From Devosia sp. RR2S18 (GTDB lineage: Bacteria; Pseudomonadota; Alphaproteobacteria; Rhizobiales; Devosiaceae): DNA of 64,000 nt. Positions 10,196-21,305 of the stretch are shown here, piece by piece; within the stretch, counting starts at the first letter, position 1; every line of letters starts with the position of its first letter. A program made the translations under genes and the position numbers. The notes under the pieces are model-generated. The model did not search any database and was not told the DNA's origin. It was given only the letters and a program-made list of their open reading frames with translations. The DNA is taken from contig NZ_CP126539.1 of NCBI RefSeq assembly GCF_030177755.1, positions 1,450,001-1,514,000 on the forward strand, in the 5' to 3' direction.

Positions 10196-11007
10196 CTGGC
10201 CATCCACCAACTCAGGTCCACCTCATCGCCCAGTGTGTCGATGAGGTGCCGGCGCGTTGCCGCCTCGAAAGCACTCGGCCAGACAACACCCAGCCGGCCG
10301 GCCATGCCTCTCGCTAATGGCAGGAACACCTTGGTGACCCCAATACTGGCGTGAAGCACTTCATTCCGGCTCGGCGCAGGGTAGGGGAGCGAGCAAAGTA
10401 TTGACATCTGTTCGGGTGTGAGCAGCGTGGAGAGGTGGAGGATGCCACCGGCGTCGGGCAGCGATACTTCCTCCATGAAAAGTCCCTGGACCATGTCCCG
10501 AAGGAGCCCCGTGCCCATCACCCCGGTCACATACTCCCCGCGGGCAAGCACCACTGGGGTCAGCCCCAGCACGCGGATGAACTCGTTGATCAGATAGTAC
10601 ACCCTGCCGGCATTCGGCGTCTTTTCTGGTAAGCTTGCCGGAAGCGCGCCATAGAGCCCGTCCCGATCGATCAAAGGCTGTAGCAGGTTTTGGGCTCGCC
10701 CCCTGAAGCGCGTGGGGTCCGTAAGGACCAGATCACACCGCAGCCATTCATGAGTGACCGCATTGAGAATGAGGCCATCGCGGTGGAGTTCGTTCCAGAA
10801 GACCACCGGCGTGATCTGCTCAAAGAGCGAACGCCATTGATCGGCAAGCCATCTCTGCTGGTCTGGTTGAGCAACGGCGACAAGATCGACATCGCTCCAC
10901 TCATCGCCCGCACTACGCCCCAGACTGCCGCCGACAAAAAGGCCTCGCACTGCCTCAAGGGGCTCGAGAGCTGCCTTGGCAGCGTCGATCAGCTCGCTGT
11001 GGTTCAT
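10192..11007 (-). CDS. Nucleotidyltransferase-domain protein inserted between ftsA and ftsZ
   Basis: A 271-residue soluble protein with the nucleotidyltransferase-2 signature near residues 25-43: GGSLGRSAGDEWSDVDL, where GGS and DVD are the nucleotide- and metal-binding elements. This fold is shared with aminoglycoside adenylyltransferases and other small-molecule or RNA nucleotidyltransferases; the substrate cannot be told from sequence. The start at 11007 is chosen because GGGAGG lies just upstream. The gene runs against the dcw cluster and has no evident division role; it is probably an insertion. Confidence 0.8.
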   Translation of the reverse strand: MNHSELIDAAKAALEPLEAVRGLFVGGSLGRSAGDEWSDVDLVAVAQPDQQRWLADQWRSLFEQITPVVFWNELHRDGLILNAVTHEWLRCDLVLTDPTRFRGRAQNLLQPLIDRDGLYGALPASLPEKTPNAGRVYYLINEFIRVLGLTPVVLARGEYVTGVMGTGLLRDMVQGLFMEEVSLPDAGGILHLSTLLTPEQMSILCSLPYPAPSRNEVLHASIGVTKVFLPLARGMAGRLGVVWPSAFEAATRRHLIDTLGDEVDLSWWMAS

Positions 11008-11057
11008 CGCTTCCTCCCTGCGCAGCCTAGCTGCGCAGGGGACGGGTGCAAGGGCAA

Positions 11058-11525
11058 TCATGTTCCCGCATAGGCTCTTTCTATGGCGGCCACATCGATC
11101 TTGCGCATGGTCATCATGGCTTGCATGGCCCGCTGCGCGCCTTCTCTGTCTGGCCCGGTCAACGCCTGGGGAAGTTGCTTGGGTGTCACCTGCCAGGACA
11201 GCCCAAACCGGTCCTTGCACCAGCCGCACATGCTTTCCTCGCCGCCGCCGCTGGTCAGCCGCTCCCAAAAATAGTCGGTCTCTTCTTGTCCATCGGTTTC
11301 GATGGCGAAGCTGATTGCTTCGGTGAACGGTCGATTGGCTTTATCACCGCCATTGAGCAGCAAGAATTTCTGCCCCTCGAGCTCCAGGATGGCGGTGAAG
11401 GCGGGTTGGTCGGGACCGTGGCGCACCGTGTCGTGCACTTGGGCGTTCTTGAAGGTAGCAGTATAGAAATCAATGGCTTCGTCGATGCGATCGTCGAACC
11501 AGAGGCAGGGCATGATCTTGGTCAT
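11058..11525 (-). CDS. PhnB-like VOC-family protein (3-demethylubiquinone methyltransferase-like fold)
   Basis: A 155-residue cytoplasmic protein of the vicinal-oxygen-chelate superfamily, PhnB/3-dmu-9_3-mt type: MPCLWFDDRIDEAIDFYTATF at the start, LLLNGG near residue 57, and the typical GWCKDRFGLSWQVTP near 100-114. Despite the common database name, these proteins lack the SAM-binding domain of UbiG, so enzymatic activity is unknown. The start at 11525 has GGAGA upstream. It is co-oriented with the nucleotidyltransferase gene and lies 50 bp before it. Confidence 0.85.
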   Translation of the reverse strand: MTKIMPCLWFDDRIDEAIDFYTATFKNAQVHDTVRHGPDQPAFTAILELEGQKFLLLNGGDKANRPFTEAISFAIETDGQEETDYFWERLTSGGGEESMCGWCKDRFGLSWQVTPKQLPQALTGPDREGAQRAMQAMMTMRKIDVAAIERAYAGT

Positions 11526-11671
11526 TTCGCTTCTCCGTGTGACTTGATGCATGCACGACGATTTCGCAGCGCCAGTTTCGACACTCCAAGTTGGCATAGT
11601 TAAAGAAGCATCAAACTCGTAACCGGTTGGTGTCGCATTTTGCGTTCACGTTAACACCGCTGAGACAATTG

Positions 11672-11687
11672 TTAGGCTCCGGTTAAC
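11672..11687 (+). promoter_or_regulatory. CtrA-like box upstream of ftsZ
   Basis: TTAG-N7-TTAAC matches the CtrA consensus TTAA-N7-TTAAC in 8 of 9 fixed positions and lies about 50 bp before the ftsZ start. CtrA controls ftsZ in Caulobacter, so the site is plausible; occupancy here is an inference from one motif. Confidence 0.45.
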
Positions 11688-11733
11688 GAATGGCGGCGTA
11701 AATATTTACCAACACGCCACCATGGGTTCAGTC

Positions 11734-13407
11734 ATGACCATCAATCTTACAATCCCGGACATCCAGGAACTGAAGCCCCGCATTACCGTTTTCGGTTGCG
11801 GCGGCGCAGGCGGCAACGCCGTTAACAACATGATCGAGTCCGGCCTCGATGGCGTGGATTTCGTCGTCGCGAATACGGATGCTCAAGCTCTTGCGCTTTC
11901 CAAGGCGCAGCGCATCATCCAGCTGGGCGTCGGTGTTACCGAGGGCCTCGGCGCCGGATCGCACCCCGAAGTGGGTCGCGCTGCCGCTGAAGAAAGCTGG
12001 GACGAGATCAATGACCACCTCTCCGGCTCCCATATGGTGTTCATCACCGCCGGCATGGGTGGCGGCACCGGCACTGGCGCAGCGCCTGTGGTGGCCCGCG
12101 CTGCCCGCGAGCAGGGCATCCTCACCGTTGGCGTGGTGACCAAGCCATTTAACTTCGAAGGCAATCGTCGTGCCCGTCTGGCCGAAGACGGCATCGACGA
12201 GCTGCACCGGCACGTCGATACGCTGATCGTCATTCCCAACCAGAACCTCTTCCGCGTCGCCAACGAGAAGACCACCTTTGCCGACGCCTTCTCCATGGCC
12301 GACCAGGTGCTGTTCTCCGGCGTCGCCTGCATCACCGATCTGATGGTCAAGGAAGGCCTGATCAACCTTGACTTCGCCGACGTGCGCGCCGTGATGCGCG
12401 GCATGGGCAAGGCGATGATGGGTACTGGCGAAGCCTCCGGTGAAGACCGCGCCCGCCACGCTGCGGAAGCGGCCATTGCCAACCCGCTGCTTGACGATGT
12501 GTCGATGCATGGTGCCCGTGGCCTGCTGATCTCCATCACCGGTGGTCCCGACCTCACCCTCTATGAAGTGGACGAGGCCGCCAGCCGCATCCGCGAGGAA
12601 GTCGACGTCGACGCCAATATCATTCTGGGCGCTACCTACGACCCGAACTTGACCGGTACGATCCGCGTTTCCGTTGTCGCGACCGGTACCGACGCCACCA
12701 TGGTGCAGGCACTCGAGCCCGCCAAGCCGCACGCCTCACGCACGCCGCTGGAAGTCCGCCGCCATGTGCCGGTCGAGCCGACCCGCGTCGCCACCGAGCG
12801 CCAGACTGCCGAGCGTTCAGCTCCCGTCGTTATGCAGGAAGAGATCGAGCACCAGGTCGAGGCAGCCGTTGCCGAGGCCATCCACTTCGACGCGCCGGCT
12901 CCTCAGCAGCACGCTCATGAAGACGACGGTGTTTTCGTCGAGCCCTTCATCCCTGCTGCCGAAAGCATGCATGAAGAAGAGCCGACTCACGTCGAGGACA
13001 CACCTGTTCCGAGCGCTTATGTGCCCTCTCAGGTCGCGCGTCCCGATGGTCAGCGTCGTATGCCCCGCACGGAGGAGCTTCCCGTTGTTGCTCGCCGGAC
13101 ACAACAGGCTGAGGAAACACAGAACGGCGAACCCCGCAATGCGCGTGCCCTCTTCAAGCGCCTCGCTTCCAATGTGGGTCTGAGCCTGGGTCAGCAGCAG
13201 CCTGTTGAACGCGCTGAGCCGGTCTATGCTGCCGGCGATGATGCCGCTGCTCGCAACGCCATTGAGGCAGGTGGCGCAAGGACTTCGCGGGTTTCCGCTC
13301 CTGTGGACGGCGCCCGTGGTCAGCTCGACGCACAGGGTCGTCAACCGGCTGCGGCGCCACAAAAAGAGCACCTCGAAATTCCGGCCTTCCTGCGCAAGCA
13401 CGGGTAG
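11734..13407 (+). CDS. ftsZ: Cell division GTPase FtsZ
   Basis: Tubulin-like GTPase that forms the Z-ring. The ATG at 11734 ([10 protein letters not shown]) is chosen over 11722 because it matches the usual alphaproteobacterial N-terminus. The GTPase core (about residues 1-320) has [14 protein letters not shown], the tubulin signature [11 protein letters not shown] near 108 and the synergy-loop sequence NLDFADV near 210. A long, Glu/Ala/Pro-rich linker (about 330-535) precedes the conserved tail [10 protein letters not shown], which binds FtsA and other partners. At 557 residues it is long, as is common in Rhizobiales. It is preceded by its own 208-bp regulatory region and followed by a strong terminator. 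Confidence 0.97.
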   Translation: MTINLTIPDIQELKPRITVFGCGGAGGNAVNNMIESGLDGVDFVVANTDAQALALSKAQRIIQLGVGVTEGLGAGSHPEVGRAAAEESWDEINDHLSGSHMVFITAGMGGGTGTGAAPVVARAAREQGILTVGVVTKPFNFEGNRRARLAEDGIDELHRHVDTLIVIPNQNLFRVANEKTTFADAFSMADQVLFSGVACITDLMVKEGLINLDFADVRAVMRGMGKAMMGTGEASGEDRARHAAEAAIANPLLDDVSMHGARGLLISITGGPDLTLYEVDEAASRIREEVDVDANIILGATYDPNLTGTIRVSVVATGTDATMVQALEPAKPHASRTPLEVRRHVPVEPTRVATERQTAERSAPVVMQEEIEHQVEAAVAEAIHFDAPAPQQHAHEDDGVFVEPFIPAAESMHEEEPTHVEDTPVPSAYVPSQVARPDGQRRMPRTEELPVVARRTQQAEETQNGEPRNARALFKRLASNVGLSLGQQQPVERAEPVYAAGDDAAARNAIEAGGARTSRVSAPVDGARGQLDAQGRQPAAAPQKEHLEIPAFLRKHG

Positions 13408-13435
13408 GACGGCTCAAGTGAGCTCCTGAAACGAC

Positions 13436-13467
13436 ACTCGGCGCGGCTTTCGCGCCGAGTTTTTTTT
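13436..13467 (+). terminator. Rho-independent terminator after ftsZ
   Basis: A 10-bp GC-rich stem (ACTCGGCGCG / CGCGCCGAGT) with a 5-nt loop is followed by seven further T residues. It separates the dcw cluster from lpxC. Confidence 0.9.
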
Positions 13468-13515
13468 GGCTAACACACCATCAGTGCTGCCGAGCATGGG
13501 TCGGAGTAAACCAGT

Positions 13516-14472
13516 ATGAATAAACTAGCCACGCGCCAGCGTACACTTGCGGCGTCTTTGACTTTCTCCGGCTACGGCGTGCACAGTGCCCAACCGGTGA
13601 CCCTGAGCCTCAGTGCCGCAGCGCCGGATAGTGGTTTCATCATCTGCCGTGAACTCGGTAACGGCACCACCACCAAGCCCGTTCAGGTACACTTTTCGCG
13701 TGTCAGCCGCACGACGCTGTGCACCACTCTCGATTTGGGCGACAGTGTCAGCGTCGCCACCATCGAGCATGTGATCTCGGCGCTGTCAGGGATGGGTGTC
13801 GACAACGCTCTGATTACACTGGACGGTCCTGAGTGCCCGATTCTCGACGGCAGCGCGCGCCCCTTCGCGGAGGCCATTCTCAAGGTGGGCCTGGCGATTC
13901 AGCCTGCCCAACGCAAGTTCCTCAAGGTCATCCGCGCCGTTACCGTGCGCAACAACGATGCCTTCGCTGCGCTCGAGCCTTATAACGGCCGTTCGCTCGA
14001 CCTCGAAATCGACTTCGATTCGACGGTCATTGGGCGTCAGCGTATGATCTTCGATTGGACGCCGCGCCGCTTCTACGACGATGTGTCGCTCGCTCGTACC
14101 TTTGGCTTTGCTGCTGACGCTAAAGTGCTCCGCCAGGCTGGATACGCGCTGGGTTCCAGCCTTGATAACTCCATCACCGTCCATGAGGACCGCGTTCTTA
14201 ATCCGGGCGGGCTGCGCTACGAAGACGAGTTCGTGCGCCACAAGCTGTTGGACGCCATCGGCGATCTTGCCCTGGGCGGTCTGCCGATCTGGGGGCGTTT
14301 CCGCTCCTACAAGGGTGGCCACGCGCTGAACGCGCATGTGCTGGCCGGCCTCTTCTCCAGCGAGGCCAACTATGAGATAGTTGGTGCCGAGGATCTGCCG
14401 TTGGAGTTCGAGGCGTTCGACGATCAGCCCGAGGGGTTGCCGGTCAACGCCTATCTGCGCGCGGTGCGCTGA
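13516..14472 (+). CDS. lpxC: UDP-3-O-acyl-N-acetylglucosamine deacetylase LpxC
   Basis: Zinc amidase that carries out the first committed step of lipid A synthesis. The 318-residue protein has the zinc and catalytic elements of the family: TIEHVISALSGMGVDNA near residue 78, DGPECPILDGSA near 100, DEFVRHKLLDAIGDLALGG near 237 and GGHALNAHVLAGL near 265. It is isolated from ftsZ by a terminator; bamD follows after 84 bp. Confidence 0.97.
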   Translation: MNKLATRQRTLAASLTFSGYGVHSAQPVTLSLSAAAPDSGFIICRELGNGTTTKPVQVHFSRVSRTTLCTTLDLGDSVSVATIEHVISALSGMGVDNALITLDGPECPILDGSARPFAEAILKVGLAIQPAQRKFLKVIRAVTVRNNDAFAALEPYNGRSLDLEIDFDSTVIGRQRMIFDWTPRRFYDDVSLARTFGFAADAKVLRQAGYALGSSLDNSITVHEDRVLNPGGLRYEDEFVRHKLLDAIGDLALGGLPIWGRFRSYKGGHALNAHVLAGLFSSEANYEIVGAEDLPLEFEAFDDQPEGLPVNAYLRAVR

Positions 14473-14556
14473 GCGCCGCAGTGCTGCGCCACAGTTTCGA
14501 TCCAATTGCTAACTACGCCGCACGCAAGTGTGGATTTTGGAAGGACGGGGCACCTC

Positions 14557-15402
14557 GTGACACTTGACGCTTTTAGTGGGCTCGCCAGCCGGGCTTCGCG
14601 CTTCTTCGCCATGGGCATGGTCGCTTTGGTGCTGGCCGGCTGCTCGGGCATGAATCTGTTTGGACCGCCCAAGGTCAAGGCAGAGCCGATCGTTCCCGCC
14701 GCTGCGCTCTATCAGAAGGCGCTGGACGACATGGATCGCCAGTACTTCCAGACCGCGATCACCACTCTCGAAAAGCTCGACCGGCAGCATCCGCGCGATC
14801 CGCTGACCGAAAAGAGCAAGCTGATGCAGGTCTTTGCGAACTATCGCATGGGCAAGTTCGACGAATCCATCCTGGCGGCCGACCGCTACGTGGCGCTCTA
14901 TCCCGGCGGCAAGGACGTGCCTTACGTCCTCTACCTCAAGGGCAATTCCTATTACGCCCAGATCAAGGACATTACGCGGGACCAGCAGCTCTCGCGCGAT
15001 GCGATCGACACCTACACCCTGATCATCAATAACTATCCCAGCTCGGAATATGCCGCCGACGCCAAGGAGAAGTTGCTGGTCGCCTATGACAACCTGGCTG
15101 GCAAGGAGATGTCGGTTGGGCGCTACTATCTTGGTAACGGCCAGCATACGGCAGCCATCAACCGCTTCCGCACCGTTGTCGAGCAGTGGCAGACCTCGAC
15201 CCACATCGAGGAGGCACTCTACCGTCTCACCGAGGCCTATCTGCTCCTGGGCCTCACCAATGAGGCCAAGACTGCGGCTGCCGTCCTGGGCCATAACTAT
15301 CCTTCGAGCAGCTGGTACCAGCAGGCCTTCGCGCTGCTGGGCAAGCAGGGGCTGGCTCCCGAGATGAACTCGGGCAGTTGGATGGCGGCACACCGGACCT
15401 AA
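14557..15402 (+). CDS. bamD: Outer-membrane assembly lipoprotein BamD
   Basis: Outer-membrane lipoprotein of the BAM complex that inserts beta-barrel proteins. From the GTG at 14557 the 281-residue protein has a lipoprotein signal with lipobox VLAGC (Cys29) and then TPR-like repeats (for example QYFQTAITTLEKLDRQHP and GKFDESILAADRYVALYPGG). The GTG is preferred because AAGGA precedes it and the later ATGs would leave too short a signal peptide. A longer in-frame start (14506) is possible. Confidence 0.92.
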   Translation: MTLDAFSGLASRASRFFAMGMVALVLAGCSGMNLFGPPKVKAEPIVPAAALYQKALDDMDRQYFQTAITTLEKLDRQHPRDPLTEKSKLMQVFANYRMGKFDESILAADRYVALYPGGKDVPYVLYLKGNSYYAQIKDITRDQQLSRDAIDTYTLIINNYPSSEYAADAKEKLLVAYDNLAGKEMSVGRYYLGNGQHTAAINRFRTVVEQWQTSTHIEEALYRLTEAYLLLGLTNEAKTAAAVLGHNYPSSSWYQQAFALLGKQGLAPEMNSGSWMAAHRT

Positions 15403-15434
15403 AAAACAGTCCTGAGTGTTGCTGATTTGTTCTG

Positions 15435-15466
15435 AGGCGCGCTAGCTTGCTGGCGCGCCTTTGCTT
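15435..15466 (+). terminator. Hairpin terminator between bamD and recN
   Basis: A stem of at least 8 bp (AGGCGCGC / GCGCGCCT), extendable through the loop, is followed by a short T-rich stretch (TTTGCTT). The weak T-run makes full termination uncertain. Confidence 0.6.
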
Positions 15467-15501
15467 ATGATGTCGCCGCCACTTCTGGGAATGATCCGGG
15501 A

Positions 15502-17172
15502 ATGCTGAACGCCCTTTCAGTTCGCAACATCGTCCTTATCGATCAACTCGACCTCGCGCTCGACGAGGGCATGACGGTGCTGACCGGTGAAACGGGCGCC
15601 GGCAAGTCCATCCTGCTCGACGCGCTGACCCTGGCCCTTGGCGGCCGCGGGGATGCTTCGCTGGTTCGGAGCGGACAGGAGAGCGGGCAGGTGGTGGCGG
15701 TGCTTCAATTGGGCGCCGATCATCCAGCCCGTGCTGCCCTGCGCGACAATGCCATCCCCGACGACGAAGACGTGATTCTGCGCCGCGTGCAGTTCGCCGA
15801 TGGCCGCACCCGCGCGTTCATTAATGACCAGCCGGTTTCAGCCGCCCTCCTGCAGAAGGTGGGCAGCCAGATCGTCGAAATCCACGGCCAGCACGACGAC
15901 CGGGCCTTGGTCGACGTCGCCACCCATCGGGCGGCGCTCGACGCCTTTGGCGAGCTCGAGGTCAAGGCCAGCGCGGTGCGCGATTGCTGGCAGGATCTTG
16001 TTGACGCGCAGGAGGCCGTTGCCGCCCAGAAGGCGCTGGTCGCCGAAGCGCTCGCCGCCGAGGACTACGCCCGCCACACCGTCGAGGAGCTCTCCAAACT
16101 CAACCCGCAGGCAGGGGAGGAGGAGGAACTGGCCGAGCGACGGCAGCACTTGCAGCAGGTCGAACGCTCCGCCTCCGACGTCGGCGAGATCGATGACGTC
16201 ATCAACGGCACGGCGGCGCCGGCTCCCGCTCTCGCCAGCCTCATGCGCCGCCTGATGCGCAAGATCGATGGCGGCCATGAACTTTTCCAGCCGGTGGTCG
16301 ACACCATTGATGCTTCGCTGGTGGCGCTCGACCGCGTCTCGGATGCGCTGGAGGACCTCAAGCGCGAAATGGCCTATGATCCGGCCGAGCTCGAAGCCGT
16401 CGAGGAGCGCCTGTTCGCCCTCCGCGCCGCGGCCCGCAAGCATCAGACCAGTTGCGACGAACTTCCCGCCGTTCTTGTCAAATACACTGCCGACCTCGAT
16501 ACCCTCCAAAGCGGCGAGACCCGCCTGATCGCCCTGGAGGCCGCCCGAGCCAAGGCGCTTGCAGCCTATCGCAAGGCAGCCGAGACGCTGAGTGCCGGTC
16601 GCGCTAAGGCCGCCAAGGCGCTTGGCAAAGCCGTCGGCGCCGAGCTGCCTGATCTCAAGCTCGGCTCGGCCCGCTTCATCGTCGATCACCAGGTCGATGC
16701 AAATCGGATTGCAGCTTCGGGCATCGACCAGATCGCCTTTCATGTGCAGACCAATCCTGGCACCGCCGCCGGCCCCTTGCTCAAGGTGGCCTCGGGCGGC
16801 GAACTCAGCCGTTTCCTCCTGGCGCTCAAGGTGGTGCTCGCCGATCGCGGTTCGGCGCCGGTGCTGATTTTCGATGAGATCGACACCGGGGTGGGAGGCG
16901 CAGTTGCCGATGCCATCGGCCGGCGGCTCGCGCGGCTGGCCGATAAGGTCCAAGTGCTCGCCGTCACCCATGCGCCCCAGGTCGCGGCCCGGGCCCAGCG
17001 GCACCTCCTTATCGAAAAGCAGGCGGTCAAAGAGGGTGCCTTCATGCGCACGCATGTGAAGCCCCTCGATACCGGTGCGCGGCAGGAGGAAGTGGCCCGC
17101 ATGCTGGCCGGCGCCACCGTCACCGATGAGGCGCGCGCGGCAGCCAGCAAGCTCCTTAGCGAGGTGCATTAG
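15502..17172 (+). CDS. recN: DNA repair protein RecN
   Basis: SMC-like ATPase acting in double-strand-break repair. The 556-residue protein has Walker A GETGAGKS near residue 31, a central coiled coil (about 150-370), the ABC signature ASGGELSRF near 433 and Walker B VLIFDEIDTGVGG near 454. The gene order bamD-recN-ligA is typical of Rhizobiales-type genomes. Confidence 0.96.
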   Translation: MLNALSVRNIVLIDQLDLALDEGMTVLTGETGAGKSILLDALTLALGGRGDASLVRSGQESGQVVAVLQLGADHPARAALRDNAIPDDEDVILRRVQFADGRTRAFINDQPVSAALLQKVGSQIVEIHGQHDDRALVDVATHRAALDAFGELEVKASAVRDCWQDLVDAQEAVAAQKALVAEALAAEDYARHTVEELSKLNPQAGEEEELAERRQHLQQVERSASDVGEIDDVINGTAAPAPALASLMRRLMRKIDGGHELFQPVVDTIDASLVALDRVSDALEDLKREMAYDPAELEAVEERLFALRAAARKHQTSCDELPAVLVKYTADLDTLQSGETRLIALEAARAKALAAYRKAAETLSAGRAKAAKALGKAVGAELPDLKLGSARFIVDHQVDANRIAASGIDQIAFHVQTNPGTAAGPLLKVASGGELSRFLLALKVVLADRGSAPVLIFDEIDTGVGGAVADAIGRRLARLADKVQVLAVTHAPQVAARAQRHLLIEKQAVKEGAFMRTHVKPLDTGARQEEVARMLAGATVTDEARAAASKLLSEVH

Positions 17173-17210
17173 CGGCTGACAGAGTGGTGGCGCGGACCCT
17201 GCTGTTTCGG

Positions 17211-17297
17211 TAGACCTCATGGTGAGCCTGTCGAACCACGAGGTCGTCAGCTCAGCGGCCGCAACCTCTTCCTTCGACAAGCTCAGGATGAGGTCTA
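17211..17297. repeat. Palindromic intergenic repeat between recN and ligA
   Basis: Two 33-bp arms (17211-17243 and 17265-17297) form an imperfect inverted repeat: 27 of 33 positions match. They begin with TAGACCTCAT and end with its complement, separated by 21 nt. The element fills most of the 147-bp gap. Similar CTCA/TGTCGAA palindromes occur as dispersed elements in alphaproteobacterial genomes; I see no second copy in this window. Confidence 0.7.
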
Positions 17298-17313
17298 CGA
17301 TAACGAGGCGTGA

Positions 17314-19497
<2,184 letters not shown>

Positions 19498-19518
19498 ACT
19501 GCTTATTCCGGAGCGTGC

Positions 19519-20799
19519 ATGAAAAAGACCCTGATCTCAACGCTGGCCGCTCTACTCTTTCTCCCCGGCGGGACCCAAGCGGGGGAGGCGGGTGATCTCC
19601 TCCAGCACCACCTTTATGAGGGCACCGCCGCCAAGGGGCTCTCGGCTGTGCAGTCCCTCTGCAATGCCGGCGATGCGGAAGGGTGCTTTGCTGCGGGTCT
19701 TATGACCCTGGTGGAGGGCGTGGAAGGGCTCACCGCCGATCTCTACCGCTATGGCGCCAGCAATCCCGATTTAGGTTCGGCTGGCCTGCTGATGGGCATG
19801 GGGACCGAAGCGCCGGCCGGTCCGACGAACCCGCGTCCGGAGCCGATCACCTACCAAGCGCTTCGCGCAGTCCTGGAGGACGCCTTGGCCGACCTGGATA
19901 GGGCGCATGATCTGTTCCTGCAGGGCGGGGAACGCGGCGACTATGTCGTTATGCTCGATCCGCTGCGCGTGCGCCTGGATCTCGATGGCGACGGCACTGC
20001 CGCCCAGGGGGAGACCCTGGCGGCCTTGCTCGGCCCGATGGAGGACTTTGCCAATATCCCCAGCCCCGACGCGCCGCCCAGCGGCAAGGTCAAGCGCCCG
20101 GTGCCGCCAGCGGACACCACACTGGGGTTGGACCGCGCCGATGCCCTCTGGTTCGCCGGCTATACGCAGGTCTTTGCCGCCCAGTTCGACATGGCGCTCG
20201 CCCATGATTTCGAGTCGCTGTTCGAGGCCTATTTCCACCGGGTCTTCCCCGACTCCGACTTGCCTCTGGCCGACCACACGAGCGGCGGAATCCTGTTTTC
20301 AGGTCCTGAGAGCGACGCCGCCCTGGCCGACCTCCTGGCGGCCGTTCATACTCTCAACTTTCCCGTGGAGGACAATCCGCGCCTCGCCAACGTGCTAGGC
20401 CGCCTGCAATCCATCTCGGCCCTCTCCCGCCGGAACTGGGACGCGATCCTCGCCGAGACCGACGACAACCGCGAGATGGTGCCGTCTCCTCGGCAGACCT
20501 CACTGGTCAAAAGCCTCCCAGTCACCGAGGAAACCGTCGCCGCCTGGATGGCGACTTTGGACACGGTCGACCGGGTGCTCGCGGGTGAATTACTGGTGCC
20601 GCATTGGCGATTCGATCAGGGAGTCGATCTCCGCGCCTATTTCGAAACGGCTGAAACTACTGATGTGGTGATGATTCTCACCGGCCTCGGCGCTCTGCCA
20701 TTCCTGCGAGACGGCCCCATCGCTGACGCCGAAAGCTTCGCCGAAGCCAACCGCGTCTTCGGCACTCAATGGCTCACCTATGCTCTGTGGTTCAACTGA
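19519..20799 (+). CDS. Secreted protein of unknown function
   Basis: I do not recognise this family. The 426-residue protein begins with a clear signal peptide (MKKTLISTLAALLFLPGGTQA), so it is probably periplasmic. A single acidic loop DLDGDGTAAQGE near residue 155 resembles an EF-hand calcium loop, but no second copy is seen. GGAG lies 5 nt before the ATG. Its stop shares one base with the next gene, another secreted unknown, so the two form an operon. Confidence 0.75.
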   Translation: MKKTLISTLAALLFLPGGTQAGEAGDLLQHHLYEGTAAKGLSAVQSLCNAGDAEGCFAAGLMTLVEGVEGLTADLYRYGASNPDLGSAGLLMGMGTEAPAGPTNPRPEPITYQALRAVLEDALADLDRAHDLFLQGGERGDYVVMLDPLRVRLDLDGDGTAAQGETLAALLGPMEDFANIPSPDAPPSGKVKRPVPPADTTLGLDRADALWFAGYTQVFAAQFDMALAHDFESLFEAYFHRVFPDSDLPLADHTSGGILFSGPESDAALADLLAAVHTLNFPVEDNPRLANVLGRLQSISALSRRNWDAILAETDDNREMVPSPRQTSLVKSLPVTEETVAAWMATLDTVDRVLAGELLVPHWRFDQGVDLRAYFETAETTDVVMILTGLGALPFLRDGPIADAESFAEANRVFGTQWLTYALWFN

Positions 20800-21299
20800 T
20801 GCGCTTCCTTGCAAGTCTCGCGCTCGCCCTGGCCTTGTGCTTGCCGGCCGCCGCTGCCCCGATCCCGACCTTTGGTAGCCCCAAGGCGCTGCTCGACGCC
20901 ATCTACGCGCAAATCGAAGCGTCGGAGGACTGGGAGACCTACGACGCTGACGCCGCATTCGACGAGATAGAGAGCTTTTCCGCTCGCCTCATGTCGCTTC
21001 ATACAGCGGCCAATGCGGACGTACTTCCAGGGGATATCGGCGTGCTCGATTTCTCGCCCTTCATCTACGGCCAGGATTCAGGCGGAATGGACTTCGACGT
21101 TGGCGCGCCCAAGATCAAGGGTGATCGCGCGGCCAGTACAGTGCAGGCCACCGGGCATGAGAACTTTTCCATCCGCTTTGAACTTGTGGATGAGGGAGCC
21201 GCCGGCTGGAAGGTCGACGACATTATCCTGCCCGGCTTTGATGGCGGCTCTGAGTGGCGGCTATCGGACTATTTGCGCGATCCGGAAGCGCCGCTCTAG
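20799..21299 (+). CDS. Secreted protein of unknown function, partner of the upstream gene
   Basis: A 166-residue protein with an N-terminal signal peptide (about 1-20, cleavage likely after AAA) and a small alpha/beta domain. The pattern of an early helix (PKALLDAIYAQIE) and a late WKVDDIILPG strand is loosely like DUF3828-type periplasmic proteins, but I cannot confirm that. The ATG at 20799 overlaps the upstream stop by one base, indicating coupled translation. It converges on pepP with 6 bp between them. Confidence 0.7.
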   Translation: MRFLASLALALALCLPAAAAPIPTFGSPKALLDAIYAQIEASEDWETYDADAAFDEIESFSARLMSLHTAANADVLPGDIGVLDFSPFIYGQDSGGMDFDVGAPKIKGDRAASTVQATGHENFSIRFELVDEGAAGWKVDDIILPGFDGGSEWRLSDYLRDPEAPL

Positions 21300-21305
21300 G
21301 CGGCG

